5,353 bases of DNA from an uncultured Muribaculaceae bacterium (GTDB taxonomy: Bacteria; Bacteroidota; Bacteroidia; Bacteroidales; Muribaculaceae), in the NCBI GenBank assembly GCA_910579605.1, contig CAJTUG010000028.1:16153-21505 (forward strand), in the 5' to 3' direction. The position numbers and the translations under genes are program-made. Every line of letters begins with the position of its first letter. The first letter of the stretch is position 1. The notes under the pieces were generated by a model. It was not told the origin of the DNA, searched no databases, and saw nothing but the letters and a program-made list of their open reading frames with translations. Below, in pieces: positions 1-5,353 of the stretch.

Positions 1-384
1 TTGCCTTCTATGCATCTGCCGCCTTGCCATGCTTTATTCCAATTTTATGTTGCAGACGGCAAACTGAGCCTGCAACTTTACCAACGCAGCGCCGATTGCT
101 TCCTGGGGATTCCTTTCAATATAGCGTCGTATGCCCTATTGCTCCAAATGATGGCTCAAGTCACTGGTTTGCAAGCCGGAGAATTCATACACACGCTCGG
201 CGATGCCCATCTCTATCTCAACCATTTAGATCAGGCTCGCTTGCAGATAAGCCGAGAACCGCGCCGTTTGCCCAAAATGATAATCAACCCTGCTGTTGAC
301 GATATTTTCGGTTTCCGCTACGAAGATTTCCATTTAGAGGGCTACGACCCTCATCCACATATAAAAGCTGAGGTTTCAGTATGA
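1..384 (+). CDS. thyA: Thymidylate synthase, C-terminal part (5' end outside window)
   Basis: Makes dTMP from dUMP using 5,10-methylenetetrahydrofolate as both carbon donor and reductant, releasing dihydrofolate; cytoplasmic homodimer. The reading frame is open from the first base, so the leading TTG is not a start codon. The visible 127 residues begin just before the catalytic cysteine in LPPCHALFQFYV (Cys9 here, Cys146 in E. coli ThyA). Next come the dUMP phosphate/base-binding stretch QLYQRSAD, PFNIASYALL with the uracil-contacting Asn, GDAHLYLNH with the His and Tyr that bind the deoxyribose, and the closing EGYDPHPHIKAEVSV. Cys to C-terminus is 119 residues, the same as I recall for E. 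coli, so this half has no indels and about 137 N-terminal residues are missing. The TGA stop overlaps the ATG of folA (ATGA), and the product of ThyA is the substrate of FolA. Identity is as good as certain. Confidence 0.97.
   Translation: MPSMHLPPCHALFQFYVADGKLSLQLYQRSADCFLGIPFNIASYALLLQMMAQVTGLQAGEFIHTLGDAHLYLNHLDQARLQISREPRRLPKMIINPAVDDIFGFRYEDFHLEGYDPHPHIKAEVSV
370..373 (+). promoter_or_regulatory. Ribosome binding site of folA
   Basis: GAGG lies 7 bases before the folA ATG and inside the last codons of thyA. It supports the ATG at 381 as the start and, with the ATGA overlap, suggests re-initiation by ribosomes finishing thyA. Confidence 0.6.
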
Positions 385-863
385 TACATCTAATAGCCGC
401 AATAGACCGCCGCGGAGGGATCGGAAACCGCGGCGACTTGCTCTACCACATTTCTGCCGATTTACGACGCTTCAAGTCTTTGACATTGGGTAACGTCATA
501 GTTATGGGGCGCAAAACATTCGAGTCTCTTCCAAAGGGCGCTTTGCCGGGAAGGCGCAACATCGTCGTGAGCGGCAACAAAGAATTTCAGGCTCATGGAG
601 CCGAAACAGCATTGACTGTAGAGCAAGCGCTGGAAATGGCCAAATCCGGGCCAGGCGACACGTTTGTAGTCGGTGGTGCATCGATATATAGACAAACGCT
701 TCCGATGGCTGAGATATTAGACATCACTATTGTCCATGATAAAGCTCCTGAGAGCGATACTGTTTTTCCCACGATAGAACTTGACAATTTTGAAGTGGTA
801 AATGATTCGGGCCGTTGCCACGGCGAACCCTCATATTCATTCATAACCTTACGCAGAAAGTGA
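381..863 (+). CDS. folA: Dihydrofolate reductase
   Basis: Reduces dihydrofolate to tetrahydrofolate with NADPH, recycling the dihydrofolate made by ThyA upstream. Its 160 residues match the usual length of bacterial chromosomal DHFR (about 159). Seen in order: N-terminal strand MIHLIAAI; Met20-loop region GIGNRGDLLYHIS; catalytic acid Asp27 in SADLRRFK with Phe31 following; NADPH-binding VMGRKTFESL (residues 41-50); LPGRRNIVVS (55-64) with the Arg expected to bind the folate glutamate; VVGGASIY (96-103), the Gly-Gly cofactor turn; and the Thr at about 116 in DITIVHD, equivalent to Thr113 of E. coli. One oddity: the Pro-Trp that normally precedes the helix (Trp22 in E. coli) reads Leu21-Tyr22. 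The start is fixed by homology, the upstream GAGG and the overlap with thyA. The stop overlaps the GTG start of the next gene. A plasmid-borne resistant DHFR is unlikely, given the thyA linkage and lack of mobile elements. Confidence 0.97.
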   Translation: MIHLIAAIDRRGGIGNRGDLLYHISADLRRFKSLTLGNVIVMGRKTFESLPKGALPGRRNIVVSGNKEFQAHGAETALTVEQALEMAKSGPGDTFVVGGASIYRQTLPMAEILDITIVHDKAPESDTVFPTIELDNFEVVNDSGRCHGEPSYSFITLRRK

Positions 864-1696
864 AAACCCTCTATGTAACAGATATGGACGGCACTTTGCT
901 ACGTCCGGACAGCAGAGTATCCTACCAAAGCTCAAGTATAATTTCCGATCTTTCCAATCAAGGCGCCCTCATAACTGTAGCGACGGCCCGGACGCCAGCC
1001 ACAGTAGAACCTCTTCTCCGCGGAACTCATCTCAACGCACCGGCCATTGTAATGACAGGGGCTGCTCTCTATAACCGCGAAGACAACATTTATTCTCACG
1101 TCAACTTTTTCCCATCGAATCACCTTACAACCGTACTTGAGATTTGTCATGGTTTAGGTTTCTTTCCTTTTGTCTATGTATTGGCCCAAGACGGCAAACT
1201 TGATGTTTACCATGGCGGCAAAGGTCTCAACAAACATGAGGACGCTTTTTATCTTGAACGCTGCCGCTTGAAATTGAAACGGTTTCATCTCTCTGAGTTA
1301 GCGCCTGCAAGAGCCAAGAATGCTACAATACTTCTCTTTGCCATGAGCGAAAGGACAGCCATAGAAAAAGCTGCTGCACAGCTCAAAGAACACACAGATT
1401 GTGCAATAAGCTGCTATCCTGATATTTTCAATCCTGAGGTGGCGCTTCTTGAGATTTTTGCGCCAGGTGTTTCAAAAGCTATTGCAGTAGAAAAGATGAA
1501 AGCACGAACCGGCGCAGAAAAGCTTGTTGTCTTCGGAGATAATCTCAACGACCTACCAATGTTCAAGATTGCCGACGTTGCTGTAGCTGTAGAAAATGCA
1601 TTACCTGAGGTTAAAGCAGCTGCCGATATTGTGATAGAGCCCAATTACACCGACTCTGTAGCGCGTTTCATGGCTTCAGATTTTCACAGTAAGTGA
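860..1696 (+). CDS. Cof-type HAD-superfamily hydrolase (C2-cap phosphatase), substrate unknown
   Basis: Predicted Mg-dependent cytoplasmic phosphatase that works through an aspartyl-phosphate intermediate. All four HAD motifs are visible: motif I DMDGTLL (nucleophile Asp8, general acid Asp10), motif II Thr42 in VATAR, motif III Lys206 in GVSKAIAVEKM, and motif IV GDNLND (226-231) for Mg binding. The roughly 120 residues between motifs II and III (about 80-200) form the C2 cap that sets specificity in the IIB/Cof subfamily. Length is 278 residues, normal for Cof proteins (about 270). I chose GTG 860 because it gives the family's usual N-terminus, MKTLYVTDMDGTLL. An upstream in-frame TTG at 815 would push 15 extra residues into folA, and the next ATG falls inside motif I. 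GTG overlaps the folA stop (GTGA), and no clear Shine-Dalgarno is seen, so translation probably depends on coupling. The context suggests a nucleotide, sugar-phosphate or pterin phosphate substrate, but this is inference only; Cof enzymes are often promiscuous. Confidence 0.92.
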   Translation: MKTLYVTDMDGTLLRPDSRVSYQSSSIISDLSNQGALITVATARTPATVEPLLRGTHLNAPAIVMTGAALYNREDNIYSHVNFFPSNHLTTVLEICHGLGFFPFVYVLAQDGKLDVYHGGKGLNKHEDAFYLERCRLKLKRFHLSELAPARAKNATILLFAMSERTAIEKAAAQLKEHTDCAISCYPDIFNPEVALLEIFAPGVSKAIAVEKMKARTGAEKLVVFGDNLNDLPMFKIADVAVAVENALPEVKAAADIVIEPNYTDSVARFMASDFHSK

Positions 1697-1707
1697 ATAG
1701 TAGCCCT

Positions 1708-2361
1708 CTAAAAATCGCGGTTAAACAGTCGAAGCATGTTGCTTACCCTTCCGGCAATACCATCTTGTACGAGTAAGCTGATCTCGTTTTGCAAAGCTGC
1801 CGGATCAACGTTGAAATATTTACATAATATACTCTCGTCGGCACGAATGCTAATATTTACCGCCTCTCTCGGAACAATGGATTCCACTATCCACCTGAAT
1901 TTATCTCTCAAAGAGCCCAAGGCAAATCTCGAGTATACCGATTGAGTATTTTGCGACCCGAGAGCAAGGGAATTTAGATAACTGAATAGAAAAACCTTGT
2001 CTTGGTTCAAAAGTTTGATATAATCTGCTTTGGGTATTCTAAGCACACTTATATCTGTTGCTGCAATAGCGGTAAAGGGATATTTAGGCTGAAGGCCGAA
2101 AAGATAGTTTGCCCCTACAGCGACAGGGCCGGTCATTGTATATGTAAGAAGGAAGCCGTCGGGTCCATATACTTGGAAAAGCGCTGTTCCTGAAAGCAAC
2201 AAAGTAAGATCGTCGCATTTTTGCCCGATTTCTATAAACTTTTCGCTTTTCTGATATTTGAGAAAATGAAGTTTAATATCCCCTATAACCTTTGCGAGTT
2301 TTTCCCGTGAAACGCCCATCAAAAGCGGGAACTCCATTAAAAGATCAAAAGTGCTGCTCAT
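1708..2361 (-). CDS. Crp/Fnr-family-like transcriptional regulator, divergent
   Basis: Predicted cytoplasmic regulator, 217 residues, close to the usual 200-230 of Crp/Fnr proteins. Residues about 10-112 form the cNMP-binding-like beta-roll: FIEIGQKCDDLTLLLSGTALFQV is the recognisable core, and VLRIPKADYIKLL is the end of the roll. Residues about 113-155 are the dimerisation helix. About 170-205 form a winged helix-turn-helix (ISIRADESILCKYFNVDPAALQNEI, split around 171-195), followed by LVQDGIAG. Two departures from the family are visible. The phosphate-binding cassette lacks the Glu and Arg that hold cAMP in E. coli CRP (VGANYLFG and KYPFTA instead of IGELGLF and ERSAWV). The recognition helix reads PAALQNEI where Bacteroidota relatives usually have RPSLSREL. 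It is therefore unlikely to sense cAMP, and its DNA contact must be unusual or weak. It lies 87 bases downstream of the transporter pair on the same strand and may regulate it, but no operator is recognised. There are no cysteines arranged for an FNR-type cluster. Confidence 0.85.
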   Translation of the reverse strand: MSSTFDLLMEFPLLMGVSREKLAKVIGDIKLHFLKYQKSEKFIEIGQKCDDLTLLLSGTALFQVYGPDGFLLTYTMTGPVAVGANYLFGLQPKYPFTAIAATDISVLRIPKADYIKLLNQDKVFLFSYLNSLALGSQNTQSVYSRFALGSLRDKFRWIVESIVPREAVNISIRADESILCKYFNVDPAALQNEISLLVQDGIAGRVSNMLRLFNRDF

Positions 2362-2370
2362 ATAACAATA

Positions 2371-2376
2371 CCTCCT
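2371..2376 (-). promoter_or_regulatory. Strong Shine-Dalgarno of the Crp-like gene
   Basis: On the minus strand this reads AGGAGG, 9 bases before the ATG at 2361. It fixes that start and stands out because the other minus-strand genes here have no such site. The rest of the 87-base gap (2362-2448) is AT-rich. It holds only a poor match to a Bacteroidota -7 box (TATTTTAA) with no -33 partner, so whether the regulator has its own promoter is open. Confidence 0.75.
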
Positions 2377-2448
2377 AACTGTAAGCTGCGAATTAATAGC
2401 TACTTAAAATATTAACATTCCTATAAGCCCTTTGGTTTTGTATCAAGC

Positions 2449-3363
2449 TTATTTCCCGACCTTGCGCATTTTTAAATACAACTGGGCAGAATTTATTGTG
2501 TTCTGCCAAGCGACATAGGCTGCAGGGCCAACAGAAGCTATAGGATTAAGATAAGTCAAAGCCATCCATATGGCAAGGACTGTGTTTTTTTGACCAAGAG
2601 ATTGTGCTGCCGAAATTTTATCGCCATGTTTTTGTCCAAGCTTTCGCCCTATGATAAACTGCAAAATGCATACTATTCCCGCTATCAAAGCCATGGCTAT
2701 CATTTCGGGTATTTTTTCGTGAGGCTCCGCAAGCATGAAGCTTACCGACCTACCAACAACAACAATCAGCGATACAGCCCAAAGATAGAACGAAAGGCTC
2801 TGAACCCCCGATATCATGCCATGAACTTTTGGAGCGAAAAAATAAAGCAGGAATGAAACCAAGAGGGGGAAAACAATAAGAGGAGCAACTCTGGCAGCTA
2901 TCTCGGTAAATTCCTGGGTGAATGTCATATCTGTTTGGTTTTCGCCCATCCATGTGAACAATAAAGGAGCAAGCAATGCTACGGCCAAATTGCTTATCAC
3001 CGAATAAGCCGCAACTTTAGGGATACTGCCTCCGAGCATACCGGTAACAACAGGGGCTGCAGTTGCTGTAGGACAGAAGACACATATGAAAGCTGCCTCT
3101 GCTATATCGAGGCCAAGCGGACGAAGCGTCCAAAACAAAGCCACCGAGCCGACCAGTTGAATAACAAGCAGTTCCCACAAGACTCTACTTATATTGAACT
3201 CTCGTGGTTTAACACGACAGAATGTGATGAGCAGCATAGAAAAAATGAGGTATGGGACTATAGGAGCCACATATTCTATCTGCGAGTGAAAGAGCACTCC
3301 ACATACCATGGCTATTGGCAACATCCATGGCTTCAGTTTTTGTCGGATTATAGATGCTTTCAT
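2449..3363 (-). CDS. BASS-superfamily (bile acid:sodium symporter-like) transporter
   Basis: Inner-membrane secondary transporter, 304 residues, almost entirely hydrophobic with roughly ten membrane segments, as expected for the BASS fold. The signature is two inverted repeats with broken helices. The first has FICVFCPTATAAPVVTGMLGG (93-112) and the second SLGQKNTVLAIWMALTYLNP (255-274), which correspond to the helix-crossing motifs CCPGGTASN and EVGMQNSGLA of structurally known bacterial ASBT. By my recalled alignment, most polar Na-site residues are changed: Ser114/Asn115 become Ala103/Pro104, Glu260 becomes Ser255 and Gln264 becomes Lys259. Sodium coupling should therefore not be assumed, and bile acid is only a family label; relatives carry pantoate, pyruvate, sulfur compounds and other organic anions. 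The start ATG lies 9 bases after the stop of the SLC13-type gene. Its Shine-Dalgarno is weak (TAGG within that stop region), so coupling is likely. The C-terminus is short and basic (KMRKVGK). Confidence 0.85.
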   Translation of the reverse strand: MKASIIRQKLKPWMLPIAMVCGVLFHSQIEYVAPIVPYLIFSMLLITFCRVKPREFNISRVLWELLVIQLVGSVALFWTLRPLGLDIAEAAFICVFCPTATAAPVVTGMLGGSIPKVAAYSVISNLAVALLAPLLFTWMGENQTDMTFTQEFTEIAARVAPLIVFPLLVSFLLYFFAPKVHGMISGVQSLSFYLWAVSLIVVVGRSVSFMLAEPHEKIPEMIAMALIAGIVCILQFIIGRKLGQKHGDKISAAQSLGQKNTVLAIWMALTYLNPIASVGPAAYVAWQNTINSAQLYLKMRKVGK

Positions 3364-3372
3364 TTATATAAC

Positions 3373-5208
3373 CTAAAACGGGAATAGGAGCGGCAACACG
3401 AAAATCATCAATATACCAAGGAGAACCTGGAGCGGCAAACCTACTTTTATATAATCGGCAAAAGTATATTGCCCGGCAGGCATTACCAAAGCATTTGGAG
3501 GAGTGGAGAAAGGAGAGGCAAAACAAAGACTTGCGCCGTAGGTAACAGCAAACAAGAACGGCAGAGGGCTAACGCCGAGAGCCAATGCACTCTGCACCGC
3601 AATGGGAGCGACCAACACAGCTGTGGCAGTGTTGCTTATGAACATTGTGAGCAAAGATGTAGTAAAATAAAGGCCTGCAAGTAAAGCTGTAGGACCAAAA
3701 GATCCGAGGCTTCCCACCAAGGTACCGGAAACGAGTTCTGATATACCAGTCTTCTCAAGCGCGAACGACATAGGCATCATGGCAGCAATAAGCACAGTGC
3801 TTTCCCAATTAATTTTACGGTAAGCGTCTTCAACGTTACGGAAACAGCCCAACAGCACACACAACAAAGCCGCAATCATAACCACCACTACTGCCGGAAA
3901 AACATCTAAAACCAACATTGCTACCATGCCGAGCATTATTGCAGCGGCAAGCGGTGCCTTATAGTCGAGCGTAACTTTAGAAGCTTCGGCCAGGGGTTGG
4001 CCTAAAACAACCCATGCTTGTGTTTCTGCACTCAGACCATCTATTGCCTCCCAAGTCCCTTGAACCAAGAGCACGTCGCCAGCTTTGAATTGTTCATTGG
4101 GCAAGTTTGCCGAAATATACTTTTTTTTGCGTCGGATTGCCACTACATTAACACCAAAACGTTTGCGAAAGCCTATATCTCCGAGAGTTTTGTTGAGAAT
4201 CGGGGAATTTGGCATAAGGACGATTTCGGCGAGGCCAATATCATAGAATTCCATCTGCTTGCTACTTGTATCACTATCTGCAAGGCTAAGTCCATAATCA
4301 TGAGCGAAACGACGCACATCGTCATTGCTACCTCTGACATATACATAATCACCGGTACGGAATTGGGTATTGGGTCCTGGCGCATGTTGCCGCACTTTCT
4401 TTATAAGTTTTTTTGACGATTCCCCACTTCTCACTTCTAATATTTCGAGACCATAGTCCTTGCGAAGTGAAAGCTCGGCAATAGATTTATTGACTGCTCT
4501 TGACGATCCCGGCACAAAGAGCCTGTATAAATTTGCTTGGAGATTATATTCTTCTACAAGTTGGGCAAGGCTTTTATTATGGTTCAAGCTGCTGTCTGTG
4601 TTCTTTGTCTTGCCAGAAAGGAACCACTTGCTCAAAGGAATGAGCAACAGGGTGCCTGCGACAAGACAGATAAGGCCACCGGGTAAAAAAGAAAAAAACG
4701 ATAATGGCGCATTTCCGGCTTCTTCCCACAGCTCAGCAATTATAAGGTTGGGAGGTGTTCCTATTAAAGTGAGCATTCCGCCCAAACTTCCGGCAAATGC
4801 GAGCGGCATGAGCAAACGGCTCGGCGAATTTCCGCCAGAGGTACACATGCTCACAACGATTGGCAACATGAGAGCAACTGTTCCGGTATTACTTACAAAA
4901 GCCCCGATAAATGCTGTACCTCCTACTACAAGTAAAAATAACTTTGACTGGCTGTTACCTGCAAGCTGCAACAGTTTTGCTCCTATAATCTTTGCCAAGC
5001 CTGTATTGAAAATTGCACCTCCGACGACAAATAGTCCTATCATCATTATAACGATGGAATTACCAAAACCTGAAAGGGCTTCCTGAGTTGTTATTACACC
5101 TCCAACGGCCAAAACGACCAAGGCTATTAGTGCAACGATATCGGAGCGCAGTTTCCCCCATACGAAGAAAACGGCCGCAAAAATAAGCGTCAAAAATGTG
5201 AGAAGCAT
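3373..5208 (-). CDS. SLC13/DASS-family permease with two internal RCK_C (TrkA-C) domains
   Basis: Predicted inner-membrane, probably sodium-coupled importer of a divalent anion (dicarboxylate, citrate or sulfate type). In 611 residues, the N-terminal membrane half (1-195) carries FVSNTGTVALMLPI (SNT at 106-108) and LIGTPPNLI (148-156). The C-terminal half (418-611) repeats this as FISNTATAVLVAPI (SNT at 525-527) and FSTPPNALV (567-575). The paired Ser-Asn-Thr motifs are the sodium/substrate sites of DASS carriers. Between the halves lie two soluble RCK_C domains (about 229-308 and 328-396), each ending in a matching stretch: FRTGDYVYVRG and FKAGDVLLVQG. This architecture matches algal SAC1-like and bacterial YfbS-like SLC13 permeases; RCK_C domains often bind small ligands and could gate transport. 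No strong Shine-Dalgarno precedes the ATG; the AT-rich leader is usual for Bacteroidota. It is first in an operon with the BASS gene. Family is certain, substrate unknown. Confidence 0.93.
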   Translation of the reverse strand: MLLTFLTLIFAAVFFVWGKLRSDIVALIALVVLAVGGVITTQEALSGFGNSIVIMMIGLFVVGGAIFNTGLAKIIGAKLLQLAGNSQSKLFLLVVGGTAFIGAFVSNTGTVALMLPIVVSMCTSGGNSPSRLLMPLAFAGSLGGMLTLIGTPPNLIIAELWEEAGNAPLSFFSFLPGGLICLVAGTLLLIPLSKWFLSGKTKNTDSSLNHNKSLAQLVEEYNLQANLYRLFVPGSSRAVNKSIAELSLRKDYGLEILEVRSGESSKKLIKKVRQHAPGPNTQFRTGDYVYVRGSNDDVRRFAHDYGLSLADSDTSSKQMEFYDIGLAEIVLMPNSPILNKTLGDIGFRKRFGVNVVAIRRKKKYISANLPNEQFKAGDVLLVQGTWEAIDGLSAETQAWVVLGQPLAEASKVTLDYKAPLAAAIMLGMVAMLVLDVFPAVVVVMIAALLCVLLGCFRNVEDAYRKINWESTVLIAAMMPMSFALEKTGISELVSGTLVGSLGSFGPTALLAGLYFTTSLLTMFISNTATAVLVAPIAVQSALALGVSPLPFLFAVTYGASLCFASPFSTPPNALVMPAGQYTFADYIKVGLPLQVLLGILMIFVLPLLFPF

Positions 5209-5262
5209 ATATAATTAGATCTATCTGTTAACAAAGTCTCAAGCTTTAACATAAATTACCTG

Positions 5263-5270
5263 CAAAGATA
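5263..5270 (-). promoter_or_regulatory. Bacteroidota-type promoter -7 box for the transporter operon
   Basis: On the minus strand the sequence is TATCTTTG followed by CA, an exact match to the Bacteroidota housekeeping (sigma-ABfr) consensus TAnnTTTG. Transcription would begin near 5254-5258, giving a leader of about 47-50 bases before the ATG at 5208. A convincing -33 TTTG about 19-21 bases upstream is not visible; that stretch reads around TATCAATGAG, so either the -33 element is degenerate or an activator helps. The rest of the 145-base region 5209-5353 is AT-rich and contains no recognised gene. Confidence 0.72.
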
Positions 5271-5311
5271 CGGAATTATAATGACTCATTGATATTTTAG
5301 CTATAAACGAA

Positions 5312-5333
5312 CGTTTTTTTAACAAAAAAAACG
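5312..5333. repeat. Perfect 9-bp inverted repeat of T and A tracts
   Basis: CGTTTTTTT (5312-5320) and AAAAAAACG (5325-5333) are perfect inverted copies around a 4-base centre, AACA. It lies about 42 bases upstream of the -7 box of the transporter operon. It could be an A-tract/UP-like curved element, an operator-like dyad, or a weak terminator for a gene beyond the window. It is poor in G and C, so it is not a typical terminator stem. The structure is plain in the sequence; its function is unknown. Confidence 0.45.
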
Positions 5334-5353
5334 GTTATACAAACATGGCGTAT

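Noticed and set aside
815..859. N-terminal extension of the HAD gene from an in-frame TTG
   Set aside because: The 15 added residues are coded inside folA in another frame and precede the normal family N-terminus (MKTLYVTDMDGT); GTG 860 with a stop/start overlap is the better start.
381..863. Acquired antifolate-resistance type DHFR (dfr cassette)
   Set aside because: The gene is fused by overlap to thyA, there is no integron or mobile sequence nearby, and the sequence fits a chromosomal Bacteroidota folA.
2400..2420. Promoter for the Crp-like gene (TATTTTAA on the minus strand)
   Set aside because: Two mismatches to TAnnTTTG in an AT-rich stretch and no TTTG at the -33 distance; too weak to list.
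2423..2452. Inverted repeat ATAAGC/GCTTAT at the end of the BASS gene as a terminator
   Set aside because: Only 6 bp of stem, low GC, an 18-base loop and no T-run after it on the minus strand, so it is not supported as an intrinsic terminator.
3209..3526. 105-codon minus-strand open frame spanning the junction of the two transporter genes
   Set aside because: It overlaps two well-supported genes in another frame and its translation is Cys-, Ser- and Tyr-rich with no recognisable domain.
4460..5086. 208-codon plus-strand open frame opposite the SLC13-type gene
   Set aside because: It is antisense to a clear membrane-protein gene; its composition reflects the complement of hydrophobic codons and no family is recognised.
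5345..5353. ATG at the right edge as the start of a divergent plus-strand gene
   Set aside because: Only three codons are visible, with no Shine-Dalgarno and only an imperfect upstream -7 match (TATTTTAG at 5293-5300) lacking a -33 element; it cannot be judged from this window.

Overview
The window reads as ordinary chromosomal DNA of a member of the Bacteroidota, probably Bacteroidales. Three things suggest this. The DHFR carries the FESLPKGALPGRRN-type loop common in that group. The regulator is a divergent Crp/Fnr protein of a style frequent there. The intergenic region at the right edge holds a near-perfect Bacteroidota promoter -7 box (TATCTTTG, matching TAnnTTTG). Assignment below order is not possible from the sequence alone. 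I see no RNA gene, insertion sequence, CRISPR array, phage gene or long repeat. All five complete genes and the one partial gene are intact over their visible length.

Left block, plus strand (1-1696): the C-terminal half of thymidylate synthase (thyA, cut by the window edge), dihydrofolate reductase (folA) and a Cof-type HAD hydrolase. Both junctions are 4-base stop/start overlaps (ATGA, then GTGA), so the three genes look translationally coupled in one transcript. ThyA turns methylene-THF into dihydrofolate while making dTMP, and FolA reduces the dihydrofolate back to THF. The third gene is a phosphatase-like enzyme of unknown substrate.

Right block, minus strand (5208 down to 1708): a 611-aa SLC13/DASS-type transporter with two cytoplasmic RCK_C (TrkA-C) domains, then, 9 bases on, a BASS-fold (bile acid:sodium symporter superfamily) transporter. 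After an 87-base gap comes a Crp/Fnr-like regulator that lacks the usual cAMP-binding and DNA-recognition residues. The two transporters are almost certainly one operon, driven by the promoter at about 5263-5270. The regulator has its own strong Shine-Dalgarno and may be co-transcribed or separate. The two blocks converge with only 11 bases between the stop codons of the HAD gene and the regulator gene.

Nothing here is clearly a new system. The points most worth a second look are the BASS protein with substituted sodium-site residues (including a lysine), the Crp-like regulator with neither canonical ligand nor DNA contacts, the DHFR with Tyr in place of the nearly universal active-site Trp, and the HAD enzyme locked into the dTMP/folate operon.
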